A DNA stretch of 64,000 nucleotides, from NCBI GenBank assembly GCA_005784505.1, contig VCAZ01000012.1, positions 3,477,011 through 3,541,010 of the forward strand, given 5' to 3'. The notes under the pieces were generated by a model that was not told where the DNA came from, did not search any database, and saw nothing but the letters and a program-made list of their open reading frames with translations. Below, piece after piece: positions 34,590 through 45,274 of the stretch (within the stretch, counting starts at the first letter, position 1; the number at the start of each line of letters is the position of its first letter). Source of the DNA: Bagarius yarrelli (Eukaryota; Chordata; Actinopteri; Siluriformes; Sisoridae). The translations under genes were made by a program, and so were the position numbers.

Positions 34590-34960
34590 CTGCACTACTG
34601 AAGAGTCTTAATGAGGCGACTGGGGCATCTAGGAGGTAAGCCTTATCTTTTACCTTCATGCCATGGAGACTTTCAGTGGCCCCCATAGCTACCTTAGACC
34701 GACCAGTGGCTCTGGCCATCTCTTAATCTGTGGCCCAATGCAGTTTCAGATCTATCACCCCCCTTTGTTTAGGTCCCTCAGCAGGTCTGCTTGGTAGGCC
34801 TGTAACATGGCCATTGTGTGTAGGCATGCTCTTGCCTGCCCTGCTCAGACATAAGCCCAACCTACTAAGGTGGATTTATTTTCAGAGCCTTGGTGGAAAG
34901 CTTGGCTGGTAGCCATATTCCTTAGCCTCGGCTATACTTAAGTATGGTACCCCAAACCCC
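34590..34960 (-). pseudogene. DIRS ORF1 (Gag-like) relic, minus strand
   Basis: On the minus strand (from about 34850) the translation reads AGQARACLHTMAMLQAYQ followed by ADLLRDLNKGG, then a stop. Farther along, SKVAMGATESLHGMKVKD and KAYLLDAPVASLRLF line up with the GRAM / WLNLAEIREAEK / FLDAPI region of the ORF1 at 7.5-7.9 kb. The residue choices differ clearly between the two (HTMAMLQAYQADLL here, HAMATLQVYQAQAL there), so they come from different DIRS subfamilies. Only this ORF1 part survives. Confidence 0.75.
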
Positions 34961-35541
34961 TAGGAGGGGGTTGCACCCAGCTTTTGAAAAACTCTAATCT
35001 ATCTTACAGACTTTTTTTGGCTGTCCACTCTATATTTAGCTTAGCGGCAACTCTGGCTATAACCTACACCTTTCCCTGGCAGCTACTTTCCATTTGGCAC
35101 AATATTTTTAAGGATATTTTCAAATGGCCAGCTGATTAACGTTGGGGGTTTTTGCACTAAAATACCTGTTTGAATCATCAAATGTAAATGGAGTTCACCA
35201 AGCACTCTTTTGCTTTTGTTATGGTAGCCTAATTCATATTAGATTAGAGTTATCCTATAAATTGCTTATACAAATAAAGTAAAAATGGAAAAGATCAGTA
35301 TTGACATCAGTTTCAGCTGGATGAAGCAATTCTTTGTAAATAACTGACTTCATCCGAGATTAAAGATCTTTATCTGCAGGTCAAAGGCTTAGGTTCCAAG
35401 CACTTCTAAGCTCCAGCTCTGCAGTTATCTGTAAAGCACTGAGGCGGTCTCTCAAGAATATAGGTCAAGACTAAGGCAATTTTGATCCTCCTGAGATTTA
35501 CCTGTTTGTACAGCCTGGCCATTCTCAGGGCTCTACCTTGC

Positions 35542-35545
<4 letters not shown>
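34961..35545. other. Unique non-coding DNA
   Basis: It could include further decayed DIRS sequence near 34961-35000. Nothing else recognised. Confidence 0.45.
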
Positions 35546-35589
<44 letters not shown>

Positions 35590-35605
35590 AAGAAAGAAAG
35601 AAAAA
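35546..35605. repeat. (GA)n microsatellite grading into (GAAA)n
   Basis: About 19 GA units followed by GAAA units; one strand is wholly purine. Confidence 0.95.
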
Positions 35606-37352
35606 GAAATCTTTAAAAGAAAGAAATTTTAAATAAAGTAAACAGGTAGACTGTCCTGCCAGCTCAGTTTCGGGCTGATTGGGGCCAAATGGGAATTTCC
35701 ACCTCGATGCCAAAATCCACATGCTTTAAGATCAAGTTGGCTTTCAGAAGTGTAAAAGGCACATCTAGAAAAGATTTGTTTAAGGATGTAAGGCAGAACT
35801 GGTTGAAGAAACGCTACATAAAAGTCTATTTTGTTTCCACTGAGGAACAGATGGTGATCTGGTACTGTATGTCTATTCATTCTTTGCCAGCTAGCTATGG
35901 ACTGGTTCAGTGGCAGGCAGTAGATCACTGCAAACTTTAATACAATTAAGAGAAATTGGGGGATTTAGGGAAGGTTTTACTTAAAAATTGGTTCACTATT
36001 TCTCTTTTGAGAAATGATCATATCTTGTAGTTGTACATATGTTGAAAAACCTAGGTGATAACTTTTCCAATGTGTTTTTCAAACAAATGTAGCAAAGGAT
36101 CATGAGTGCATTCCCAGTGGACATGACTTTTGTGCGAAAACACCATCAATCACATGTTTACACATTCACACCTGCGTAAATTACTAAGCAAAGCAGCCTT
36201 ACAGCATCAAACCGACAAACCTAGTCAAAGGTAAGTTTGTGTGACGATTCTAGGTAAAGCAAAGGAGGAGAAAAGAAAAGAAAGAAAATAAAAAAAAAGA
36301 TTAGACAAGGAATATGATAGCCCATAATTGCACCTGCTTATGTCATTTCAAGTGAAGGAAAGGGGGCTTTAAGTGATCTCCTGAACTCCCTATTGTTCCC
36401 ACAGGCATGGAAGACTGAGTGGGAACAATGAACAATGTTTGTGTTTACATTTCTCGAGAAGTGTGTGTGAAGGAGGCAGGAATGAAGGGAGTAGGCGACT
36501 TTGTGTTTTTTAAAACTACTATTAATCATTGCCAGAGCACTTTGTTTGGGAAAGACTTTTGGTTTCTGGTCTGCAACAGTACAGAAATTTTAACAAAGTG
36601 ATAGATTCGTCTCAGCCTTTGCACAATCCTTAAAGTAACATAAGTCTGAACAAGAGCATAGGAAAGTTTTTAGCAGGAAACTGGTGGTGACTCGCTCTCT
36701 ATCTCACATGGCACAGAGCAGCCTGAAGCCCATTAATTTTTAAAGCAAACAAACACACTTTGTCCTTGTTAAGGTATTATCTCATCTGTTTATTAGGAAA
36801 AAAATGTATTATTTACTAAATATAAGTAAAATTGTACTTATGAGTTCCCCAGAAAAACTTGACATGAAACATAGATTTATTAAAAGTATTTCATCTGAAA
36901 GTCTTTTAAAATGATCTAAAAGTTATTAATTTCGGAAAGTTATTAATAGTTAATGCCAAGTTTTTTTATTTTTTATTTTTTTTTTAATTAAATAGGAAAT
37001 GAAAACTTATTTTTGGGTAATTGTAATATTAGAATATTAGAAATCTTACCATATTATTGTACATAAAAGTGTACTTTTACTTGAATAAGAGGCCACTTTT
37101 GCAGTGAACTCACACAGGGTTCAAATACAAAAACAAAAATAACTCAACGCATAGGAAGATTACATATATTCCATGCTACAATGTCTAGCCTGACATTTTT
37201 AGCAGCGTCTAACTTGGTCATGTGCTACATTGGGATCTGCCTAATAAAACTTCCATCTTTAGCAGTTCCAGACGTAACTATAGGTTTAGAATCGCAGTGT
37301 TAAACTTGGGTGTAAATATTTTTGTCAGTCGATAGCAGAGGTTTGAAGAATG
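35606..37352. other. Unique non-coding DNA
   Basis: No gene or family recognised. Overlapping minus and plus frames at 35629-35940 show no family resemblance. Confidence 0.5.
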
Positions 37353-37905
37353 CAGTGGCGTGCTGTCAGGGCCAGAAAGGCCTTCTTTGCTGGCCTAAAC
37401 ACTATCAGAAGCTGAATTAACCTAATTTGTGTTATGAAATTTTATTAATTTATTTCCAACAGTCTTTTCTTTTCATTTTGAAGCTTTTCTCTTGATGCAA
37501 TGTGTCTAGTACGTGTATGTGGATGTTAGATTTTTAGTTGTCTAATCAGATTTTGTTTCATGTGTGCCATGTAACTTAAACATATAAGCCGCAGCAGATT
37601 GTAATGTAAAAGACTGTTTCTTCAATCCATCAGATTTCAAGTCCGCCTCCCAAGGCCTGCTATCTGGCATACGTGCAATTTTGTGTCCTCTGATTGGTTG
37701 ATTAGAGTAAAACTGTTTTATCCAAGTTCAGTTAACAAAACACATTTGTAAAGTGGAATTAAAATTTTTACACCCACAATGGCTGACAGAGGAGGAGAAG
37801 TTGACTCTGCCTCGGTATTACTATTAAAAAATTTTTAAGGCAGACTTTTCCGGAAAAGCCTGGAAGAGAGTTCACCACTTCCAGACCAGTGCGACAACCT
37901 GTAAT
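37353..37905 (+). mobile_element. hAT-like DNA transposon relic, copy B, with a possible transposase start
   Basis: It starts CAGTGGCGTGCTGTCAGGGC and follows copy A block by block: CACTATCAGAAGCTGAA, GTGTATGTGGATGTTAGATT, and AACACATTTGTAAAGTGGAA at 37740. Where copy A has GGCTGACAGAG, copy B has an ATG at 37779 followed by a short open frame (MADRGGEVDSASVLLL) that ends in a stop at 37836. A shifted frame continues past it. This is the place where an autonomous element would begin its protein, so I read it as the start of a dead transposase gene; no zinc finger or catalytic residue is visible, so the protein family is not established. Confidence 0.6.
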
Positions 37906-39469
37906 GTATTATATATTTTATAAAAATTTAATAAAAATTTATTCTAAACTGCTCCAGATGGTGTATGTGGTACAGATGCAGTAAACAGGTTTGGAGTTTT
38001 CCTAACAGAATTCTTGCTTAAATAAAAATGGTTTTCACCCCCATTATGCGAAATGTCTCTCTCTGTAATCCCACATCATGATATATTGCGTTTTTGTAGA
38101 GTATTAATGGTTTTTATCATTGCAACATGATATTGGTGTTATTAAGAGGTGGTATTATTTGGGTAAGTCCCCACTGAAGGCCCAGGTACCAAATAAACCA
38201 GCCACCACTTGAGAAACAAACTGCCTCTATTTCAGGGGAAACCAACACTGATTGTGTGGCTTGATAGACAGAAGTTTGTTTTTCTCATTCATGAAATGTT
38301 TCGGACACCGGCACAGTGTGTGTGTGTTTTTAAGCTTAAAACACAGAGATGCTCCTGAGAAAAAAAGGAGAGGATAAGTATGTAAAACTAAATATTTCAA
38401 ATGAGAAAACTATTGTGTTTTAGACAGATGTTATTCGGCTACATTTCTGAAAAAGGTTTCTAGTAGTTAAGAATCATTTGTACACTTTAAGAGATGCATA
38501 ATTACAGCTATTTGTCTTACTGTCAAAACACAGCTTAAAACAATAGTTTTAAATAAAACAAAACCATAAGTTTAGAATCTGTTCTCAGCCCTTTGGCCCT
38601 ATTGCATAGTCATTTCAGGCCCCTAAAGCTATCAACAATCAAGCTACCAGCATTTATTAAAAGTTTTACTTTTTAAAATACAAAATAAAAATAATTAAAA
38701 AACGCAATTTATGTTGATAAAAAATGATCTGGGTTTTTTTTTTTAATTCTCTTTGCTATTCTGTGCACAACATTCTTGTTAGCACAACGTCTTGTGCTGC
38801 ATGTTGGCAGGAGATGATGTCAAGAAAACCACTTCATAAAATGTTTGCAGCACATAGCTTATTTTTACTGTTTAGCCTGCAATAATGCATCCAGTATCAA
38901 GTTAGCTGTCTATATACGGAGCTCAGTATATGACATAGTAATAAGTTGTTAGAAGAATGAATTCTCTATACTGTAGCTGATAATAATCTTCATGCAAACT
39001 AAAGCAATCAGGGGTTTTTTTAACGGTCACAAAATGATACATTTGTTGAATACAAAGTCTATATTTTTTGCTTTTAGCCAGCTAAGAGTTTGTTCCGAGG
39101 ACAACAGGAATGTTAAAATCTTTTAAGTTTGCAATCAAGGGCTATTAAAACAAACATTTTAGAATGATGTGCTGGAGTGCTATTGATTGGAAGATCAACA
39201 AAGTTGAAAGAATCCTTCTCTCTTAAGACCTTACTGAAGAAAACAAAAATATCAGGCAAGACTAAACTCTGTTCAAACACTCAAGGGCAAGCACTCCGAT
39301 TTACCCACGCTTTCGCTATCACTAACATATTGGCCAATCACAACATGAATGGCTAAGAAAAGAAGCTTGGGATTTTATTATGACTGGCCTCAAAGCTGAC
39401 ACACAGTGACATGCAAGTCAAGGAAGTAACAACATAAAAAGAGTGTTTTAGAAAAGCTGAAGGTTTGCA
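37906..39469. other. AT-rich unique non-coding DNA
   Basis: Nothing recognised. Confidence 0.5.
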
Positions 39470-39810
39470 GAAATGACAGCCTGCACCAGAATTATTTGTG
39501 TACGAACACCAAACCCAAGGAAAACTGCTGGTTGCCTTGCCAGTGAGCCTTCAGCAATGACAAGCAAGCCATAAACCCTGCCAAGGGGCCACTCCCGTCA
39601 TCTCTCATACAGCCCCCCCCTCCTCCTCCGGCAACCACAGGTCCCAGAATGCATCCCTTCCTGTCATACTATCTCATCGAGCCAAAATGCTTATTTCATC
39701 CACTTGGAGACAATCAGGTAGGACCTACTAAGTAATGGAAGCCTCTATGTGGTCTTGGCAAGCGGCATGTGGTAACGTTTTGATTGAGTCCTGAATGTGG
39801 AAGCTGTAAT
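39470..39810. other. Higher-complexity block, candidate conserved non-coding DNA
   Basis: A block with few homopolymers, including a C-rich CTCCTCCTCCGGCAACC stretch and ATTTCATCCACTTGGAGACA. It stands out from the AT-rich flanks. No open frame of note, which makes a regulatory role likelier than an exon, if it is constrained at all. Confidence 0.35.
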
Positions 39811-40313
39811 GAGATGAAGAACACTGGAAGAGTTTCCGCTTCTTTTTCTTGTTTTCACTTGATTTTTTTCAGTTAAAATAAATCACACAAACAGGAATTT
39901 ACAGAACATGTGAATTTTAGAACATGACTTGCATAGCCACAGGGATGACAGTAACTGCATCAAAATAATTGTAATGCCATTGTGAAGTTCAATGTGAGGG
40001 AAGCAACTAGATTTATATGCAGGGTCGATCATTTGTTTAATAATTTATTGGAATGACCAATTTTTTAATCCTGAATTCTGCTTGATCAGAAATTTTTTAT
40101 CTTTTTTATGTAGCAGCAGACTTGTTTATGCTATTGTGAAGGGAAGTGTGTGTGTGTGCTTGTGTTTAATGAAGGTCTGTAGGGTAAAAGGTTATCAAAT
40201 GCACTATCTGTAACGTTCCTAAGGCACTCAATACAGAGGTGTGACCCAGATACGCTTAGGAATAACTCTTTCAGCTGGCCCCATCAATCTTAAAACACAT
40301 CTTTATTCCAGCT

Positions 40314-40318
<5 letters not shown>
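39811..40318. other. Unique non-coding DNA
   Basis: Nothing recognised. Confidence 0.5.

Positions 40319-40349
<31 letters not shown>
40319..40349. repeat. (TG)n microsatellite
   Basis: About 15 TG units, then a TTTGAGTGTGTGTGA tail. Confidence 0.95.
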
Positions 40350-40352
<3 letters not shown>

Positions 40353-40734
40353 AGTGTGTGTGATTTTGTATGGAAGGGTGTTGACAGCTAAAACCCAGTA
40401 TCAGTCGAGTGATACCATAGGGGAATAAGAACACACAGTGGTAGTTTTTGAGGTACTGCTCAACCAGACCCATATACACACACACACAACAGTAATAATT
40501 ATTCATCAAATATTTGTACTACTTACCGTATACCGGGTTGTAGTCTATCTTAGGACACAAGACAGGGAACACAATGGATGTAGTGCTAATCCATCACAGG
40601 GAATAACACACTCCCACACGCCCATTTACACACTATGTTAGACTATTTAAAGTTTGGGGAAAACTAAAGTACTTGGAGGACACCAAAAAGCATTTGGGTC
40701 TGTATTCCAGTGGGGACTTAATCCATTTTTAAAT
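40350..40734. other. Non-coding DNA with a degraded repeat fragment
   Basis: Around 40545-40640, ACAAGACAGGGAACAC and GCTAATCCATCACAGGG resemble the repeat fragment at 5340-5560. Otherwise nothing. Confidence 0.4.
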
Positions 40735-41126
40735 AGCCAAACCATTGGTACCCGCTCGTAGTAACAGGTCTGGAGGTGTAGCTAGACCTGTCAGGCGAAA
40801 TTGAAATCTGATTCGTTAAAGAAACAGACCCATTGCTAATATAGTTTAAGTTACATGGGACAGCACTACTGATTCTGAAGGCCCTGGGCAGATTAGATTG
40901 ACATGGCAGCATATATAGGCTGAATGTGATTGGACGAAAAATCTAACTTTCACATACACGTACTGGAAGCAGTGTAGCCAAGAGAAACGCTATGAAATGA
41001 AGAGGAAAGACTGTTGGGAATACATTAATATAAATTTATGGAACAAATTTCAGAATTTAGGTTATAAATGTAGGTCAGTGCTTTTGATATTTTTTAGGCC
41101 TTGCTGGCCCTGATGGCCCACCACTG
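40735..41126 (-). mobile_element. hAT-like DNA transposon relic, copy C
   Basis: Read on the minus strand it starts CAGTGGTGGGCCATCAGGGC at 41126 and continues with ACCTAAATTCTGAAATTTG, ATTCCCAACAGTCTTTCC, GTGTATGTGAAAGTTAGATT and ATCAGTAGTGCTGTCCCATG, the same order as copies A and B. The inner end is diverged. Confidence 0.7.
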
Positions 41127-42149
41127 GAAAACACAGTGGGTGGAAACAAAGGCCTAAGCAGAGGAACTATGCTAATATAAATAAATTTTTTTTTTTAAAT
41201 TAATAAAAAGAAAGAAACGAACATGCACTAACATTCAACGCGCTAGAAGGTCTGGAAAAACATCAGAGAATTATCAAAATTAAACAGTGTTTCTTCTGTC
41301 AAGACCTACAAATCTAAATCTAATTATAATCTCAAACACAATAACCAAAAAAACTTTGGAACAATAGCCATGTTTTCCCTCATGGGGTCAGACTAATGTC
41401 TTTACAAGATCTGTCAACTATTCATATTCTTATAGGTCTCATACAGGCTTGATCTGCATTAAATCTGTGTTAAAATATACAGTGTATTTCTTTTCTGAAC
41501 TTTTTCAAACAAAACCTCTCTTCTACACTTTGGATTGGTTATAAAAAATAGCCTTTGGTTTTAACATCTCGCTATATTTAGCATTGATTGCTTATCAAGG
41601 GAGGCCAAATCTACAAGGGCAGAGAAGAGTGACTTCTAAATTCTACTGATAGGCCATGTCCCCAGACCACACTACAAAGAGACACAGAAATAAATACTGG
41701 GTGTCTATTACTCACCAACACATGCACCCTGTCTTTACACTAGAAAAGCACTAGTGAACTAGTTAAACATGAAGCACTTTTTTCAGAACTGAATTGGTGC
41801 ATAATCAGAGTTAGTACTTTTCCTCAATACAATGACAAATGACAAATTCTATGATTCTATGATTGCAAGTACATTTGTCAGTGTACTTTTTCCCCCATCA
41901 TGTATCATTTTGTAATCAAATTAATTTATTTTACTTACATTGTTTAAAAATATATTTATAAATCATGCATCAATTCTGTTACCCTACTATACTCGAATCA
42001 TCGACTTATCTTCCATAATTATGTAAGATACAGGAAATGATGTCACATTCCCTGACTGATAAGATGTGAAGCACTGAAAGGTATGTGTTCTCTCTAAGAA
42101 AATATATTCATTTAAAAGTTCTTACATCAGGACTGCCAACCTGTCCAGG
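41127..42149. other. AT-rich unique non-coding DNA
   Basis: Nothing recognised. Confidence 0.5.
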
Positions 42150-42265
42150 ATGTACCCCTGACTTTTACCAACGACAGCTGGAATAGACTACAGCAGATCC
42201 TTGTGGCCCTGATTAGAATTAAGCCAAGCATAGACAATAGATAAATGGATGGAGTATTTTGTAAA
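42150..42265 (+). repeat. Fragment of a common fish repeat
   Basis: ACGACAGCTGGAATAGACTA and GACAATAGATAAATGGATGG recall the 'GATAGGCTCCAG ... ATGGATGGATGG' repeat seen in many fish. Boundaries not defined. Confidence 0.4.
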
Positions 42266-42505
42266 CTGTCAAAAGGGAAATTTGTTACTACAATACAATA
42301 AAGAAATGGGGGTTTTTTTAATAAAAGTAAAAACAAAGGAAGTTACTTTTGATGGTAAGTAATACCATTACTTTTGATGGCAAGTAATAGTCTGGCACCA
42401 CTGAATTATTAAAATAGATTTTTTTTTCTTAACTTTCTAAAATGTCTAATGTATCTCCAATTATAGAATCAGCCACTTGACCATCACATTAATATTTGTT
42501 ATTTA
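42266..42505. other. AT-rich non-coding DNA
   Basis: Contains a tandem partial duplication of ACTTTTGATGGTAAGTAAT-type sequence at about 42342-42388. Otherwise nothing recognised. Confidence 0.45.
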
Positions 42506-42652
42506 TTTACATTTATTGAATTTGGCAGACACTTTTAGAGAGCGCCTCACAAATTACAAAAATATTATTCATACAACTAAGTGATTAAGGGTTACTGGAT
42601 ATTTAACCTATGATATTCTGGACAGCAGTCCACCCTAACCACTGAGCTGTAA
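42506..42652 (-). mobile_element. tRNA-derived SINE, degraded
   Basis: In plus orientation: TTTACATTTATTGAATTTGG and CAGACACTTTTAGAGAGCG (tail complement), AAGTGATTAAGGGTTACTGG, and GTCCACCCTAACCACTGAGC (tRNA head complement). Confidence 0.7.
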
Positions 42653-42671
42653 TTTCGTCTTACTTGTACTC

Positions 42672-43021
42672 CTATGACCTTCACACTTTTAGGAAGATGT
42701 GCAAATTTTTTAGCCACAACAGTATTAGTGAGGCATTAATGTTGGGTGAGGAGGTCTAAAGTTCCAATTTATGCCACAGGTGTTTAGTGAGGTTTAGGTC
42801 AGAATCTTAATCCGACTCCAACCATAATACATTCAGGGGTACTGTGCACAGGATTATTGGCATATTGGAACATTGTTTGGGTCTGTTAGTTTAGTAAAGA
42901 AATAATGTATCGCTACAACATTCAAAAACATTGAAGACAACTGCGTGTTTCGAACATCAAGAATACACACTTCTGCAAGTGTGCTGGTAGGATATCCACA
43001 AACTTTTGACCATGTATTATA
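42672..43021 (+). mobile_element. Tc1-like transposon relic
   Basis: It starts near CCTTCACACTTTTAGGAAG and holds ATTAGTGAGGCATTAATGTT, AGTTCCAATTTATGCCACAG, GTGTTTAGTGAGGTTTAGGT and ACTGTGCACAGGATTATTGG, and ends CACAAACTTTTGACCATGTA. The order is that of the Tc1 family, with most of the transposase region deleted. Confidence 0.65.
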
Positions 43022-43527
43022 GCCGTTTATTCTAAACAATTTTGCTGCAGCTGTTTAAAACTTTATAACATTTCAAAAGTATCCAGATTTGCTCATCTTG
43101 TGGTTCAGGTATCAAAACTTCAAGCTAGTCTAGTCCTGCAGGACTTTTTGTCAAAAAATTTTGTTTGGAATTGTGTCAGATTTGGCCAGGCAAAGTAAAC
43201 GAACATGCTAATAGCTAATGCAGGCTGCTGTCTGCAGCAAAAGTTTTGCTTGATTGAAACTCCTGAATGGATGGTTCCATTGATGAGACAAGTCATCTGG
43301 GAATAAGATACTATTCACAAAAGTGCATACCACTCACATTCTAGCCACTGCAATTCACATAAAATGTGACATGCCTGTAGTGTTGTAACCGACACAAATA
43401 CACACAAGCTCTCGCTCTCTCTCTCTCTATTTCTCCTGCTCTCACACGCACATATGCACCATGTCATAAGACTGTCGTCACCTTATAGCTAGCTAACAAT
43501 CAGAACATGACACCGCTGACAGAACTA

Positions 43528-43531
<4 letters not shown>
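43022..43531. other. Unique non-coding DNA
   Basis: A short CT tract is at about 43410-43428; otherwise nothing recognised. Confidence 0.5.

Positions 43532-43565
<34 letters not shown>
43532..43565. repeat. (TC)n microsatellite
   Basis: About 16 TC units. Confidence 0.95.
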
Positions 43566-43569
<4 letters not shown>

Positions 43570-43745
43570 AGGCTGATATTCAAACACAGCGACAAATGCA
43601 AACACACATAAAAACAGAAACACCCATACATACAATTCCATGACATTTATACACAATATAATATATAGACGTATACATAAATTGGCAGAGACTTGATTAG
43701 TTATACCTGTTTGTATTTGTTCAAAGTTCTTCGATTTACATACCG

Positions 43746-43776
43746 ACACACACACATGCACACACACACACACACA
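43746..43776. repeat. (CA)n tract with one interruption
   Basis: CA units broken once by TG, followed by an AT run. Confidence 0.9.
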
Positions 43777-43868
43777 ATATATATTTATCCAAACAACTAT
43801 TTAGAATTAAAGACAAGCATAACATGCACTGCCGCTTAATAGTTGACACAAATCCTTACTCTCATTCT

Positions 43869-43869
43869 C

Positions 43870-43902
<33 letters not shown>

Positions 43903-43910
43903 GTACACAC
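43869..43910. repeat. (TC)n-(AC)n compound microsatellite
   Basis: TC units pass directly into AC units. Together with the tracts at 43532 and 43746 this makes a cluster of dinucleotide arrays within 400 bp. Confidence 0.9.
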
Positions 43911-44146
43911 AGGCTGTCAGACACATTAAAAGCCAGGGCTCTGTTGTGGTATGCACTTTTGTGCCTGTCAGTCATCTTGCTACTTGTTTCCCACATCTTC
44001 CTACTTAATTCTGGAACAGCAAAGTAGCATGAAGAAGGAAACATGTAATTTCCTGCCCATGACTGATTACATCTCTGTAGTCATGCAGCAAATAATTCTA
44101 AACTATTACCGCTTAAAGGAGAACATATTCTTTTCACTTTGTGGAA

Positions 44147-44331
44147 AGTGGTAGCAAAGTTGTTAAGGTGTTGGACTATTAATTCGAAGACCGAGGTTTG
44201 ATTCCCAGCACCACCAAGCTGGGCCCCTGAGCAAGGCCCTTCACCCCACAATTGCTCAGTTGTTTAACAGAAAGTAGCAAGTTGCTCTGAATAAGGGTAT
44301 CTGCCAAAATGACACAAATGTAATGTAAATG
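44147..44331 (+). mobile_element. tRNA-derived SINE, well preserved
   Basis: TTGTTAAGGTGTTGGACTAT (A box region), GAGGTTTGATTCCCAGC (B box), CACCACCAAGCTGGGCCCCT, GAGCAAGGCCCTTCACCCC, AATTGCTCAGTTG, GTTGCTCTGAATAAGGGTAT, CTGCCAAAATG and a final AATGTAATGTAAATG. Among the family in this window it is one of the two best copies. Confidence 0.9.
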
Positions 44332-44656
44332 TTTACTTTTACAGAAGTTTATAATTATACACACACACTGGCTCTTTTTTCTTTTAAGGCCTGTTTTAAT
44401 AAATCAAAACAAACCCTTTTTAAGTATTTAATATAAAAGTCTCATTGCTGTTAATAAGCACACATTTTGGGGTCACGGTGTATCTGTGCGAGTTTTCTAG
44501 CTAAACAGCCTCAGATCTAAATTATCGTATAGATGTGGGTTAGCATGTGATGGACACCTGTTCCAGTTCGGGTGCATTCTTTAATTCACTAATAAATAAA
44601 AACTGAAAACTAGTGCTACTATTGATACTAAATGCTGGTAAGGTTGCTGAGTAATC
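44332..44656. other. Non-coding DNA with a decayed repeat fragment
   Basis: TGATGGACACCTGTTCCAGTT at about 44550 is a trace of the common fish repeat noted at 5340. Otherwise nothing. Confidence 0.4.

Positions 44657-44703
<47 letters not shown>
44657..44703. repeat. (AGT)n trinucleotide repeat
   Basis: About 15 perfect AGT units, followed by a second, AAT-rich tract at 44718-44765. Confidence 0.95.
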
Positions 44704-44944
44704 AAGATGTACTAGTAAAATAATAATAAAAATAATAATTAAAAAAAATAATAATTATTATTATTATAACGTTAATATTGTTACTTAAAGCTAGTAAAAC
44801 TTACTGATTACTATAAATAGTAATACAGTGCAGTGCTAAATGAAAAAAACTCTATTTGTGCTTTGAAAATATTTTAGTCAACTTTTAAGCATTTTAACAT
44901 CTACATACAGCAAAACATATATGCAGTGTATAGATTACTGCTCA

Positions 44945-45237
44945 TACACTATAAGGAAAACACATTGCAACACTTAACATTACCTCTGTATGTGTTTTTT
45001 TAAATATCCTATTCCAGATTTAGTCTCACCCTTACTTCTATAATAATCACCACACCTCTGGAAAGGCTTTCCACCAGCTTTTGGAGCATGAGTATGAAAT
45101 AGGTTTCCATTCAGCCATGACAGTATTAGTTACTCAGGTCCTGAATGCAGTCGAAGGATACTTTTGCAATGTCATACTGAAATAGTGTTGTAGCCCCTTA
45201 TTCCAGTAAAGGAATGATGTAATGCTAAAACATAATA
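44945..45237 (+). mobile_element. Tc1-like transposon relic
   Basis: It starts ATACACTATAAGGAAAACAC and holds CCAGATTTAGTCTCACCCTT, ACCTCTGGAAAGGCTTTCCA, CCAGCTTTTGGAGCATGAGT, then a jump to TTATTCCAGTAAAGGAATGA. The order matches the copies at 26.99 and 42.67 kb. Confidence 0.6.
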
Positions 45238-45274
45238 CTAATAATAATAATAATAATAATAATAGTAATAATAA
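45238..45274. repeat. (AAT)n trinucleotide repeat
   Basis: About 12 AAT/ATA units with one AGT interruption, at the 3' edge of the Tc1 relic. Confidence 0.9.
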
